Shown here: positions 1 to 7,248 of the stretch, in pieces | Layout of the letters: every line of letters begins with the position of its first letter | How positions within the stretch are numbered: the first letter of the stretch is position 1 | Assembly (NCBI GenBank): GCA_902790465.1 | Contig: CADASF010000002.1 | Span: 1-64,000 of the forward strand | Source: an uncultured bacterium | Lineage (GTDB): Bacteria; Vulcanimicrobiota; CADAWZ01 | DNA length: 64,000 bases | Direction: 5' to 3' | The notes under the pieces: model-generated | Databases searched by the model: none | Seen by the model: only the letters and a program-made list of their open reading frames with translations | Told to the model about the DNA's origin: nothing | Made by a program: the position numbers and the translations under genes

Positions 1-162
1 TCTTTCATCAAGACCTTTTGCTGAGCCAACTCTATGTTCATCTGCATATACTTTTTCATCTTTTACTTCATTAAAAGGATTCTTTGCTTTACAGATTGGG
101 CATTCCTCTGGAGGATTGTCTCCTTCATAGACATATCCACATACTTTGCATACATACTTCAT
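1..162 (-). CDS. Reverse-rubrerythrin-type peroxidase, N-terminal rubredoxin domain (partial)
   Basis: The first 54 codons of a gene that runs off the left edge. The N-terminus has a rubredoxin-like zinc/iron knuckle (CKVCGYVYEG ... CPICKA) followed by a YADEHRVGSAKG linker. That order, with rubredoxin before the diiron four-helix bundle, is typical of reverse rubrerythrins (NADH peroxidases) of anaerobes, which reduce H2O2 with electrons from NAD(P)H via rubredoxin partners. The start is the ATG at 162, preceded by a GAGGGGG ribosome site. A strong promoter lies upstream. The catalytic four-helix domain is outside the window, so an ordinary rubredoxin-fusion protein cannot be excluded. It would serve oxygen and peroxide defence, fitting an anaerobe. 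Confidence 0.75.
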   Translation of the reverse strand, partial: MKYVCKVCGYVYEGDNPPEECPICKAKNPFNEVKDEKVYADEHRVGSAKGLDER

Positions 163-205
163 TTGTATTTCCCCCTCATTTAATTAGAAAATAGATACAA
201 GAGAT

Positions 206-233
206 ATTATAATTTATTTTAGTATTTTGTCAA
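206..233 (-). promoter_or_regulatory. Promoter of the rubrerythrin-type gene
   Basis: On the minus strand TTGACA (233-228) and TATAAT (211-206) are separated by 16 bp, both perfect sigma70-type hexamers. The leader to the start codon at 162 is short and carries the ribosome site. Inference from sequence only. Confidence 0.7.
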
Positions 234-250
234 TATTTAAAAACATAATA

Positions 251-287
251 AAAAAAGTGTAATAGAAAAATTCTATCACACTTTTTT
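251..287 (-). terminator. Rho-independent terminator of pckA
   Basis: A 15-bp A/T-flanked stem (251-265 with 273-287) with a 7-nt loop. The one non-Watson-Crick position becomes a G-U pair only on the minus strand, so it favours termination of the pckA transcript. Confidence 0.75.
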
Positions 288-306
288 ACTTAATATTTAC
301 CTAAAT

Positions 307-1953
307 TTATTTGATTTCTTTGATGACATTTTCGAGAGCTTGGAGAGCTTCTTCTGGAAGTTCGTCCTTTCCGCCTTTTTCTGTCTTTCTTGATTTTACA
401 AATTCGATTCTGTCGCTCATGCGTTTTGAGAATTGTTCTGCATATTCTGCGTTGTCAAATGAAGCATCAAATCCTTCGATGTTCATGATTTCGATGTCAG
501 AGAGATTGCCCCATTTTTCAAATTTTGCAGTACCTTCAACGATTGCTTCGAGAACGCCAAGTGTTGTCTCTTTTTTGATCTTCTTGCCCATAAATTCTCC
601 TGTGTTGAGAATGTAGCAAGCAACTCCGTCTTCAATCAATTTTTTGAAGCGTTCGTAGTCAACTTTTAGAGGATAAACTCTGAATGGGTTTGCATAAGGT
701 TCTACAACGAGAGCATTTGGATCTACACCTGGTGCAAGTCTTTCTGCTGATGTTCTCTTTGTTGCAAGTGTTGCACCCATTGTGCTTCCAAGAGCTGCAC
801 CTGATACTTTTACAACAGGAGGAATTGTTGGGTCTTTCATTAACCAGAATATAGCGTTGATTGGTTCATCAACTCTGTCAACTCTGTTTGGAGACCATAG
901 TTTAGATTTTACAGCTCTTCCATTTCCATTTCTGATGTCTTCTGTTATTGAATAGACTTTTCCGTCTTCAGCTGTTATAGCTCCGTTATTCTGCTGTGTG
1001 AGGATATATTTGTTATCTTCACAACCCATTGGATAGTCAGCTGTTTTATCAAAATATGACGGTTCAAGAGCTATTGAATATTTTTTCTCAACATTGATGA
1101 TGAATGCGTCATCATGGAGAACTGTGATGTCATATTTGTTGTTGTGTTTTGCGTGTGTAATTGTTGATTTTCCTGATCCTGAAAGACCAAATACTGCTGC
1201 TTGGAATGACTTTCCACCTTCGAGATTGTAGCGTTTCATTCCACCATGGCATGAAGCATATCCATTTCTTGCTGCTGAACCCCAAGCGAGTGTGAGAGTT
1301 CCTTTTTTGAATTCTCCAAAATATCTCATTCCGAGAATTGCTGCACAGTTGTGTTCAGGATCGAAGAATGTCAAACCTAGTGGGAAATCTGGGTGTGTCC
1401 AGTCAGGATCTGAGAATACATATATGTCGCCTTCTGGGATTTCTCTTGAATTTGCATACATTTTTGCATATTCTTCATTTATATATTGGAAGTTCAAGAG
1501 CCAAGAGTACATTATATTTTCAAAGCCTTGTGGAATCAAAAGATGTGCTTTGATCATAAAATCATTTTCAAGACCGATAACAGCTTCGGTTCTGTACATG
1601 AGTTTATATCTTGTGTTATATACAGCTTCTCTTACTACTGGAAGAATCTTTTTGAGATCACAGTTTGTGTCTCCTACAATTCTTCTTGCAGCAGCACAAC
1701 GACCTACAACATTACCATCGTTGAAAAGAAGTTGATTTGCACCTTTTGGAAGTCCAATTTTTTCAGGTTCATAGACTGGCATTCCTGTCAATTCTATTGT
1801 GCCAGGGCTACGAAGTGCGAGTTTGTACGCTTCTGCTATTGTTTTTACAGCTTCAACATTGTTTCCAAAAAATGGAGTTACTATAGTTGCTCTTGCTGCA
1901 GAAGTCATTGCTTTGAATTCTTCATTTGTTCTGAAATTCTCTATTGTGCTCAT
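307..1953 (-). CDS. pckA: Phosphoenolpyruvate carboxykinase (ATP)
   Basis: Interconverts oxaloacetate + ATP and PEP + CO2 + ADP in the cytosol. In fermenters it often runs toward oxaloacetate, making ATP. The 548-residue product has the PEPCK-specific P-loop (GLSGSGKST, about residue 262) and the downstream kinase-2-like HDDAF motif; length matches the ATP-dependent class. The ATG at 1953 is chosen because AAAGGA lies 6 nt upstream; an in-frame GTG at 1968 would place that ribosome site inside the gene. It is monocistronic, with its own promoter and terminator. The promoter is an almost exact copy of that of the oxaloacetate decarboxylase operon at 13.2 kb, so both oxaloacetate-handling activities are probably co-regulated. 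Confidence 0.95.
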   Translation of the reverse strand: MSTIENFRTNEEFKAMTSAARATIVTPFFGNNVEAVKTIAEAYKLALRSPGTIELTGMPVYEPEKIGLPKGANQLLFNDGNVVGRCAAARRIVGDTNCDLKKILPVVREAVYNTRYKLMYRTEAVIGLENDFMIKAHLLIPQGFENIMYSWLLNFQYINEEYAKMYANSREIPEGDIYVFSDPDWTHPDFPLGLTFFDPEHNCAAILGMRYFGEFKKGTLTLAWGSAARNGYASCHGGMKRYNLEGGKSFQAAVFGLSGSGKSTITHAKHNNKYDITVLHDDAFIINVEKKYSIALEPSYFDKTADYPMGCEDNKYILTQQNNGAITAEDGKVYSITEDIRNGNGRAVKSKLWSPNRVDRVDEPINAIFWLMKDPTIPPVVKVSGAALGSTMGATLATKRTSAERLAPGVDPNALVVEPYANPFRVYPLKVDYERFKKLIEDGVACYILNTGEFMGKKIKKETTLGVLEAIVEGTAKFEKWGNLSDIEIMNIEGFDASFDNAEYAEQFSKRMSDRIEFVKSRKTEKGGKDELPEEALQALENVIKEIK

Positions 1954-1986
1954 GTTTATTCCTTTCACTTTGTATTTTATAAAAAT

Positions 1987-2005
1987 AGGGCTGAAAAATA
2001 GCCCT
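1987..2005 (-). promoter_or_regulatory. Leader hairpin of pckA (possible attenuator)
   Basis: Within the predicted pckA 5' leader, AGGGCT and AGCCCT form a 6-bp stem with a 7-nt loop, followed on the minus strand by ATTTTTATAAA. The arrangement resembles a weak intrinsic terminator between promoter and start codon. No peptide or riboswitch was recognised, so the role is speculative. Confidence 0.35.
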
Positions 2006-2027
2006 TAATTTTTCGCTATATTTAATT

Positions 2028-2064
2028 ATTATACTACTTTTAAAAATTTTATGCAATGATTTTT
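2028..2064 (-). promoter_or_regulatory. pckA promoter, near-identical to the oad promoter
   Basis: Minus strand TTGCAT (2056-2051), 17-bp spacer, TATAAT (2033-2028). A 37-bp block covering both hexamers and the spacer differs at one position from 13232-13268 in front of the oxaloacetate decarboxylase genes. Conservation of the spacer, which core promoters do not require, suggests a shared regulator site or a recent duplication. Confidence 0.85.
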
Positions 2065-2206
2065 AATATATTTTTTTAGGTATTTTATTTTAAAGGCAAA
2101 TAAAAATGGGATAGTGAAAAAACTTTCTAAAAAAAATGCAAATTTTATAAGAATATTTTTTTATTTTATTTTTGTGAATTTTTTCTCAAAAATAAAATTT
2201 TATCTA

Positions 2207-2234
2207 TTGACTTTTGAAAAATATATGTTATAAT
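2207..2234 (+). promoter_or_regulatory. Promoter of the hydrogenase-adhE operon
   Basis: TTGACT (2207-2212) and TATAAT (2229-2234) with a 16-bp spacer, about 45 bp upstream of the first gene. It is divergent from the pckA promoter; the roughly 325-bp spacer between the two start codons holds both promoters and no other gene. Confidence 0.75.
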
Positions 2235-2279
2235 ATTTAAAAATTGAGAAAAAAATCACAATATAAGGTTTTAATATTT

Positions 2280-2528
2280 ATGAGTAAAATAAATTTGACA
2301 ATATGTATGGGGAGTTCTTGTTTTGCAAGAGGAAATAATGATAATCTTGAACTTCTTGAAAAATATATAGAGGAAAACAATTTGCAAGATAAAATAGAAC
2401 TTGCTGGAGCTCGTTGTTCAAATCAATGTTCCGATGGCCCCCATATTTTTATAAATGAAAAAAAATATGATAATATTGATTTTGAAAAAATAAAACAATT
2501 AATATCTGAACATTTAAAAAATAATTAA
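2280..2528 (+). CDS. Thioredoxin-like [2Fe-2S] ferredoxin (NuoE/HydC-like)
   Basis: An 82-residue thioredoxin-fold ferredoxin with four cysteines in a CMGSSC ... CSNQC pattern, as in NuoE, HydC and the small (2Fe-2S) proteins of hydrogenase operons. It probably carries electrons to or from the hydrogenase proteins encoded downstream. The start is the ATG at 2280, after TATAAGG; a TTG at 2244 would sit at the predicted transcript start. It is first in a plus-strand operon, 15 bp before the sensory hydrogenase gene. A second, only distantly similar copy lies at 5438. Confidence 0.8.
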   Translation: MSKINLTICMGSSCFARGNNDNLELLEKYIEENNLQDKIELAGARCSNQCSDGPHIFINEKKYDNIDFEKIKQLISEHLKNN

Positions 2529-2543
2529 AAGAGGTTCTAATAA

Positions 2544-4235
2544 ATGCCTATTTCTCAACCTGTATACACATTGACAAATGAGTGTCAAGATTGTTATAAA
2601 TGTATTAGAGAATGTCCAGTAAAAGCCATAAAAGTTGAAAAAGGTCATGCTTTTGTTATGCAAGATAAATGTATTTCTTGTGGTAATTGTGTTATTGTAT
2701 GTCCTTGTAATGCTAAGAGGGTAAGATCAGATGTCGGAATAGCGACAGAACTTTTGGAATCCACCAAAAAAGTTTATGCTTCATTGGCACCAAGTTGGAG
2801 AGGAGCTTTTGATTGTACAGAAACTGAAATTATTTCATCTCTTAAAAAACTTGGTTTTACTGGAGTTAGTGAAACGGCTTTAGGAGCTCAAGAAGTATCT
2901 ATTAAAACAGCTGAAATATTGAACAAAGCTGAAAATGGATTTTTTATATCGAGTGCTTGTCCAGTAGTTGTAGAATATATAAGAAAGTACCGCCCTGAAT
3001 TTGTTAAAAATATAGTTCCAATAGCTTCTCCTGCATTGACACATGCTAAAATGCTAAAAGAAATGTATGGTGAAGATATTTCTGTTATTTTCATTGGTCC
3101 ATGCATAGGAAAGAAAAATGAATCAGATACCAATAAAAATTTAATAGATGTTTCCTTAACTTTTGAAGAATTAAAATTAATGTTTGAAGAATCTTTTATT
3201 AATATACATAAAGAAAGAAATTTAGAAGACATAAAATTTTTACCACATAATGCAAATGAGGGAAATTTCTATCCTATTGATGGCGGAATGAATCGTACAT
3301 TAAAACAGATAGGTGTTAAAAATTGTATATTGACAGAATTTGCTTCTTTAAAGTCTTTTGAAAAAGCACTTGATGGATTTAATCCAAATGATTGCACTAA
3401 AGTTACATTTGCAGAAGTTCTTGCTTGTGAAGGTGGTTGCATAGGTGGACCTTGTATAAGCACAGAAAAATCAGAGATAATGCTTATTTCAGATATTTTG
3501 ACTCGTACAAAGTTGAGAGATTCTATTCCAAAAGAGCCTTTAAGTGTTGTACATATGGATTATGCACCTAAACAGGAAGATTTAAAAGAATATTCATTAG
3601 AAGAAATAAATGAGGCTTTGAAGAAATTAGGAAAATCTAATCCAGAAGATGAATTGAATTGTGGAGGATGTGGATATAACACTTGTAGAGAACTTGCTTT
3701 AGCACTTATTGCAGGTACTGCGGAGCCTTCAATGTGTGTTTCATATATGAGAAAGTTGGCAATGCAAAAGGCTTCTATAATGATAAGATGTATGCCTTCA
3801 TCTGTTGTTATTGTTGATTCTTTTTTGAGAATATTGGAAGCAAATACATCTTTTATTAGAGCTTTTACAGGTGATATGGCTGATATTTTTGAAGCAGATG
3901 GAATTGCAGGGGCTTCATTAGATCGTATTGTTGATATTGTAGATATATTTAAAGATGTTTTCAAGGTAAATCATGAAATTCACAAAGAACATTATTGTTT
4001 AGATGATAAGATATATGATATTATAGCTTTTGTACTTGAACCTGGTAAAGTTGCTGGTGCTATAATAACAGATGTAACTAAAACACAGATGAATAGAGAA
4101 AAAATAGCACGAAGAGCAAATGAAGTTATTTCAAAAAATATTTCTATTGTTCAAGAAATAGCTTGTTTACTTGGTGAGCATATGGTTGAAACAGAGACTC
4201 TATTAAGTTCTATTGCAGATGATTATGATAAATAG
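2544..4235 (+). CDS. Sensory-type [FeFe] hydrogenase with C-terminal PAS domain (HydS-like)
   Basis: A 563-residue protein. N-terminus: two [4Fe-4S] ferredoxin motifs (CQDCYKCIRECP about residues 14-25; CISCGNCVIVCP about 44-55). Middle: an H-cluster domain with degenerate signatures L1 SSACP (about 136), L2 GPCIGKK (about 185) and L3 LACEGGCIGGPC (about 293). Then a CGGCGYNTC Fe-S motif (about 373) and a PAS domain (about 415-500). This layout is that of group C (HydS) [FeFe] hydrogenases, regarded as H2 or redox sensors rather than bulk catalysts. A SpoIIE-type phosphatase follows after 9 bp, the usual partner. L1 has Ala for the second Cys of TSCCP and L2 has Gly for Met, supporting a sensory role. 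Physiological ligand and output are inferred. Confidence 0.85.
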   Translation: MPISQPVYTLTNECQDCYKCIRECPVKAIKVEKGHAFVMQDKCISCGNCVIVCPCNAKRVRSDVGIATELLESTKKVYASLAPSWRGAFDCTETEIISSLKKLGFTGVSETALGAQEVSIKTAEILNKAENGFFISSACPVVVEYIRKYRPEFVKNIVPIASPALTHAKMLKEMYGEDISVIFIGPCIGKKNESDTNKNLIDVSLTFEELKLMFEESFINIHKERNLEDIKFLPHNANEGNFYPIDGGMNRTLKQIGVKNCILTEFASLKSFEKALDGFNPNDCTKVTFAEVLACEGGCIGGPCISTEKSEIMLISDILTRTKLRDSIPKEPLSVVHMDYAPKQEDLKEYSLEEINEALKKLGKSNPEDELNCGGCGYNTCRELALALIAGTAEPSMCVSYMRKLAMQKASIMIRCMPSSVVIVDSFLRILEANTSFIRAFTGDMADIFEADGIAGASLDRIVDIVDIFKDVFKVNHEIHKEHYCLDDKIYDIIAFVLEPGKVAGAIITDVTKTQMNREKIARRANEVISKNISIVQEIACLLGEHMVETETLLSSIADDYDK

Positions 4236-4244
4236 GAGTGCATA

Positions 4245-5405
4245 GTGTTTATAGATATAGATTGTGTACAAGAAAAAAAATATAAGCAAAATGCCTTTGG
4301 GGATTATTTTGTATCTAAGCGTTATCCGCAAGATAAAAGATTAATAGCTGTTTTGTCTGACGGTTTGGGAAGTGGAATAAAAGCAAATATATTGTCTTGT
4401 ATGACAGCAACAATGCTTTTGAGATTTATAGAAAAAAATATCAAAATAAAAAAGGCAGCTGAAATTGTTATGAATTCTCTTCCTGTCTGTCAAGTGAGAC
4501 ATATAAGTTATTCTACTTTTTCTGCTGTTGACTGCTTTGATGATGGCAAAATTTCTGTTGTTGAAGAAGGAAATCCAGATTTTGTTTGGATTAGAGGTAC
4601 AGAGGTCTTAAAACCAGAATTTACTATAATAGACTCTGTCAATTTCAAAAATAGACACATGAAAGTCTATAAAATGAATGCACAGTTAGGTGATAGATTC
4701 ATTTTTTGCTCAGATGGAGTTACTCAAGCTGGACTTGGTGGCGGTGTTTTAAAACTTGGTTTAAGAAGAAGTGGATTGATTGATTTATTAAAAGTTAAAC
4801 TTGCAAATAATCCTGATATTGCAAGTCATGATCTTGCAAAATATATAGTTCAACAAGCAAAATTAGTTGAACCTAATAGAAAACCTATTGACGATATATC
4901 AGCTTGCGTTTTATACTATAGAGAACCAAGAAAATCACTTGTATTTACAGGACCACCTTATAGACAGTCAAGTGATAGAGAATTTGCTTTTATATTTAAA
5001 AATTTTGTTGGTAAAAAAGCTGTATGTGGAGGAACAACAGCAAATTTATTGTCAAGAGAATTAAATGCTAAAATAACAATGGGGAGATTAATAAGCATAG
5101 ACTCCCTCCCTTCTTGTCTTGAAATGGAAGGAGCTGATTTGGTTACAGAGGGAGTTTTGACACTTACTCGCACTTTTGAATATCTTGATAGTAAAATACC
5201 TGATTCCAATAATGCTGCTGTTAGATTATCAAGGTTTTTTCTTGATAGTGATGAAATATATTTTATGGTAGGAGCTAAATTAAATGAAGCTCATTATGAT
5301 CCTACTTTGCCTGTTGAAATTGCTATAAGAAAAAATATAGTAAAGAAAATTGCAGAAGTTCTCGAAAAAAAATATTTTAAAAAGGTCAATATACAGTATA
5401 TGTAA
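4245..5405 (+). CDS. SpoIIE/PP2C-type serine phosphatase of the hydrogenase operon
   Basis: A 386-residue phosphatase with the SpoIIE signatures LSDGLGSG (metal-binding Asp, about residue 38), FCSDG (about 157) and DDISACVLYY (about 219), which coordinate the two metal ions. The last 160 residues form a conserved extension with an AVCGGTTANLLSREL motif found in hydrogenase-linked phosphatases. The start is the GTG at 4245, preceded by AGGAG. Together with the PAS-bearing sensory hydrogenase upstream it probably forms a signalling pair that dephosphorylates a regulator in response to H2 or redox state. No cognate kinase or anti-anti-sigma factor is encoded nearby. The operon resembles the hfs cluster of Thermoanaerobacterium. 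Confidence 0.85.
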   Translation: MFIDIDCVQEKKYKQNAFGDYFVSKRYPQDKRLIAVLSDGLGSGIKANILSCMTATMLLRFIEKNIKIKKAAEIVMNSLPVCQVRHISYSTFSAVDCFDDGKISVVEEGNPDFVWIRGTEVLKPEFTIIDSVNFKNRHMKVYKMNAQLGDRFIFCSDGVTQAGLGGGVLKLGLRRSGLIDLLKVKLANNPDIASHDLAKYIVQQAKLVEPNRKPIDDISACVLYYREPRKSLVFTGPPYRQSSDREFAFIFKNFVGKKAVCGGTTANLLSRELNAKITMGRLISIDSLPSCLEMEGADLVTEGVLTLTRTFEYLDSKIPDSNNAAVRLSRFFLDSDEIYFMVGAKLNEAHYDPTLPVEIAIRKNIVKKIAEVLEKKYFKKVNIQYM

Positions 5406-5437
5406 TACTGTAATTTTTATAAAAGGATGATACAGCT

Positions 5438-5704
5438 ATGGAAGAAAAGAAAATAGATGTAAAAGTATGTTTGGGCACTACATGTTTTGTCATGGGAGCT
5501 TCAAATCTTCAGGAACTTATTGATTCTGTTCCTAAAAGATATGGTGATAAGGTTGAAGTAACAGGTGTTCCATGTCTTGGGCTTTGTTCTATTGATTGGA
5601 AGTTTTCAAAAGCTCCTTATGTCAAGGTAGACGATGATGTTATAAAAGAAGCTACAATAGATAAGGTTTTTGCAGCAATAGATAAAAAACTTGGAAATTC
5701 ATAG
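5438..5704 (+). CDS. Thioredoxin-like [2Fe-2S] ferredoxin, second copy
   Basis: 88 residues with the thioredoxin-like ferredoxin cysteine pattern (CLGTTC ... CLGLC). The lack of a flavodoxin or NADH-binding domain separates it from HydB/NuoF. It lies between the phosphatase and the group B-type hydrogenase, and probably passes electrons to that hydrogenase. Start ATG 5438 follows AAAGGATGATACAGCT, an ordinary ribosome site. Confidence 0.8.
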   Translation: MEEKKIDVKVCLGTTCFVMGASNLQELIDSVPKRYGDKVEVTGVPCLGLCSIDWKFSKAPYVKVDDDVIKEATIDKVFAAIDKKLGNS

Positions 5705-5730
5705 GACAAAAATAATAAAAGAAAGGCGTT

Positions 5731-5760
5731 TTGACGAAAATTTTTCGTTTTTGATATAAT
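5731..5760 (+). promoter_or_regulatory. Internal promoter in front of the catalytic hydrogenase gene
   Basis: TTGACG (5731-5736), 18-bp spacer, perfect TATAAT (5755-5760). The spacer contains a palindrome (ACGAAAA at 5734-5740 against TTTTCGT at 5742-5748) that could be an operator. The -10 box ends only 3 nt before the annotated ATG at 5764, so transcripts would be leaderless or nearly so. Confidence 0.55.
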
Positions 5761-5763
5761 ATT

Positions 5764-7221
5764 ATGTCTGATATGTCAAATGATACAGTAAGACTGAAAA
5801 AAGAAATTTTAGTCCGTATTGTAAAGGCTTTTTTGAGTGATTCTTTTGAGGACAATGCAAGACTTATTCCTTTTGATATGCGTCCAAAAGGTTGTGAAGT
5901 ACCTTATCGTTGTTGCATATATAAAGAGCGTGCAGCTTTGAGAAATAGGGTTATGGCTGGACTTGGAACAACTCTTGAAAATGATGATGAAAGACATACA
6001 CTTGCTGAGTTTGTCAGAAGAGCCGTAAATAGAAAAAGACCTGATAAAGATGTTTTGACTGTTTTGGAGTCTGCATGTCAAGGTTGTCTTCCAAATGCTG
6101 TTTTTGTTACTGAATTGTGTCAAGGTTGTGTTGCAAGACCTTGTGTGAATACATGTAGATTTAATGCTATTAAATTTATAAATGGAAAATCTGTTATAGA
6201 CCAGTCAAAATGTAAACAATGTGGTATGTGCATGAAGGTATGTCCATATCAAGCAATTGTCAAAAGAATTGTTCCTTGCGAAAATGTATGTCCTGTTGGT
6301 GCAATAGCAAAAGGACCTTCTGGACTTGCCAAAATTGATTTTGATAAATGTATTTCCTGTGGAAAATGTGTTGTTGCATGTCCATTTGGAGCTGTACATG
6401 AAAAAAGTCAACTCATAGATGTTTTGGTAAGAATCAAAAGTGGAATGAAAGTAGTTGCTATGATGGCTCCTTCAGTTGCTGGTCAGTTGCCATGTTCACC
6501 TCAACAGTTAAATACTGCACTTAGAAAAATGGGATTTTATGATGTTTGGGAAGTTGCTGTTGGTGCAGATGTTACAGCTAAAAATGAAGCAAAAGATTTT
6601 ATGGAGAGAATGGAAAGAGGCGACAAATTTATGACGACTTCATGTTGTGCTGCTTACAATGAGCTTGTAAAAAAGCATATGCCAGAGATAAAACCTTTTG
6701 TTTCAGATACACATACTCCACTTTATTATACTGCTGAATTGGTAAGGGAAAAATATCCAGATTCTGTTACAGTTTTTTTAAGCCCTTGTGTAGCAAAAAG
6801 ACAGGAAGCAACAGAATATGATACAATAGATTATGTTTTGACTTTTGAAGAACTTGGAGCAATGCTTGTTGGTTTTAATATCCAAGTTGCAAAATGTGAA
6901 GAGACAGATTTTGAACAATTTGCTTCAAAACAGGGTAGGGGATATCCTCTTACTGGTGGTGTTGCAGAGTCTGTAAGATTTTCACTTGGTAAAAATAGTG
7001 ACAAGGTAAAGCCTTTTGTTGTAGATGGAATAAACAAGATGAGCATAAGAGATCTCAGAAGGTATGCCAAAAATGGTGCTTGTGAAGAAGGTAATTTAAT
7101 TGAAGTTATGTCATGCCCTGGTGGCTGTATTGGTGGAAATGCAACATTAAATTCTATAAAAACTGCTTCAAAGGCAGTAAATGCTTATTTAGATAAAAGT
7201 GAAGATTTAAATTTAGATTAA
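5764..7221 (+). CDS. [FeFe] hydrogenase, group B-type (monomeric)
   Basis: A 485-residue iron-only hydrogenase. A cysteine-rich N-terminal region (CCIYKE, CQGC, CQGCVARPC) precedes two [4Fe-4S] motifs (CKQCGMCMKVCP, CISCGKCVVACP) and the H-cluster domain, with L1 TSCCAAY (about residue 291), L2 SPCVAKR (about 340) and L3 SCPGGCIGG (about 450). It matches the group B [FeFe] family (TIGR04105-like) expected to evolve H2 from ferredoxin. No Shine-Dalgarno lies close to ATG 5764 and a promoter abuts it, so translation may start at the fourth codon (ATG 5773) of a near-leaderless mRNA. The gene also sits in the larger operon, 27 bp before adhE. Maturation genes hydEFG are not in the window. Confidence 0.87.
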   Translation: MSDMSNDTVRLKKEILVRIVKAFLSDSFEDNARLIPFDMRPKGCEVPYRCCIYKERAALRNRVMAGLGTTLENDDERHTLAEFVRRAVNRKRPDKDVLTVLESACQGCLPNAVFVTELCQGCVARPCVNTCRFNAIKFINGKSVIDQSKCKQCGMCMKVCPYQAIVKRIVPCENVCPVGAIAKGPSGLAKIDFDKCISCGKCVVACPFGAVHEKSQLIDVLVRIKSGMKVVAMMAPSVAGQLPCSPQQLNTALRKMGFYDVWEVAVGADVTAKNEAKDFMERMERGDKFMTTSCCAAYNELVKKHMPEIKPFVSDTHTPLYYTAELVREKYPDSVTVFLSPCVAKRQEATEYDTIDYVLTFEELGAMLVGFNIQVAKCEETDFEQFASKQGRGYPLTGGVAESVRFSLGKNSDKVKPFVVDGINKMSIRDLRRYAKNGACEEGNLIEVMSCPGGCIGGNATLNSIKTASKAVNAYLDKSEDLNLD

Positions 7222-7248
7222 ATGATATGAAAGGAGAGATTTATTTTA

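Noticed and set aside
1486-2001. Plus-strand frames opposite pckA
   Set aside because: Cys/Ser/Phe-rich translations typical of antisense shadows, without ribosome sites or family similarity.
5734-5748. Rex binding site in the hydrogenase promoter
   Set aside because: The palindrome ACGAAAA-TTTTCGT lacks the TTGTGA/TCACAA halves of known Rex operators; kept only as an unassigned palindrome.
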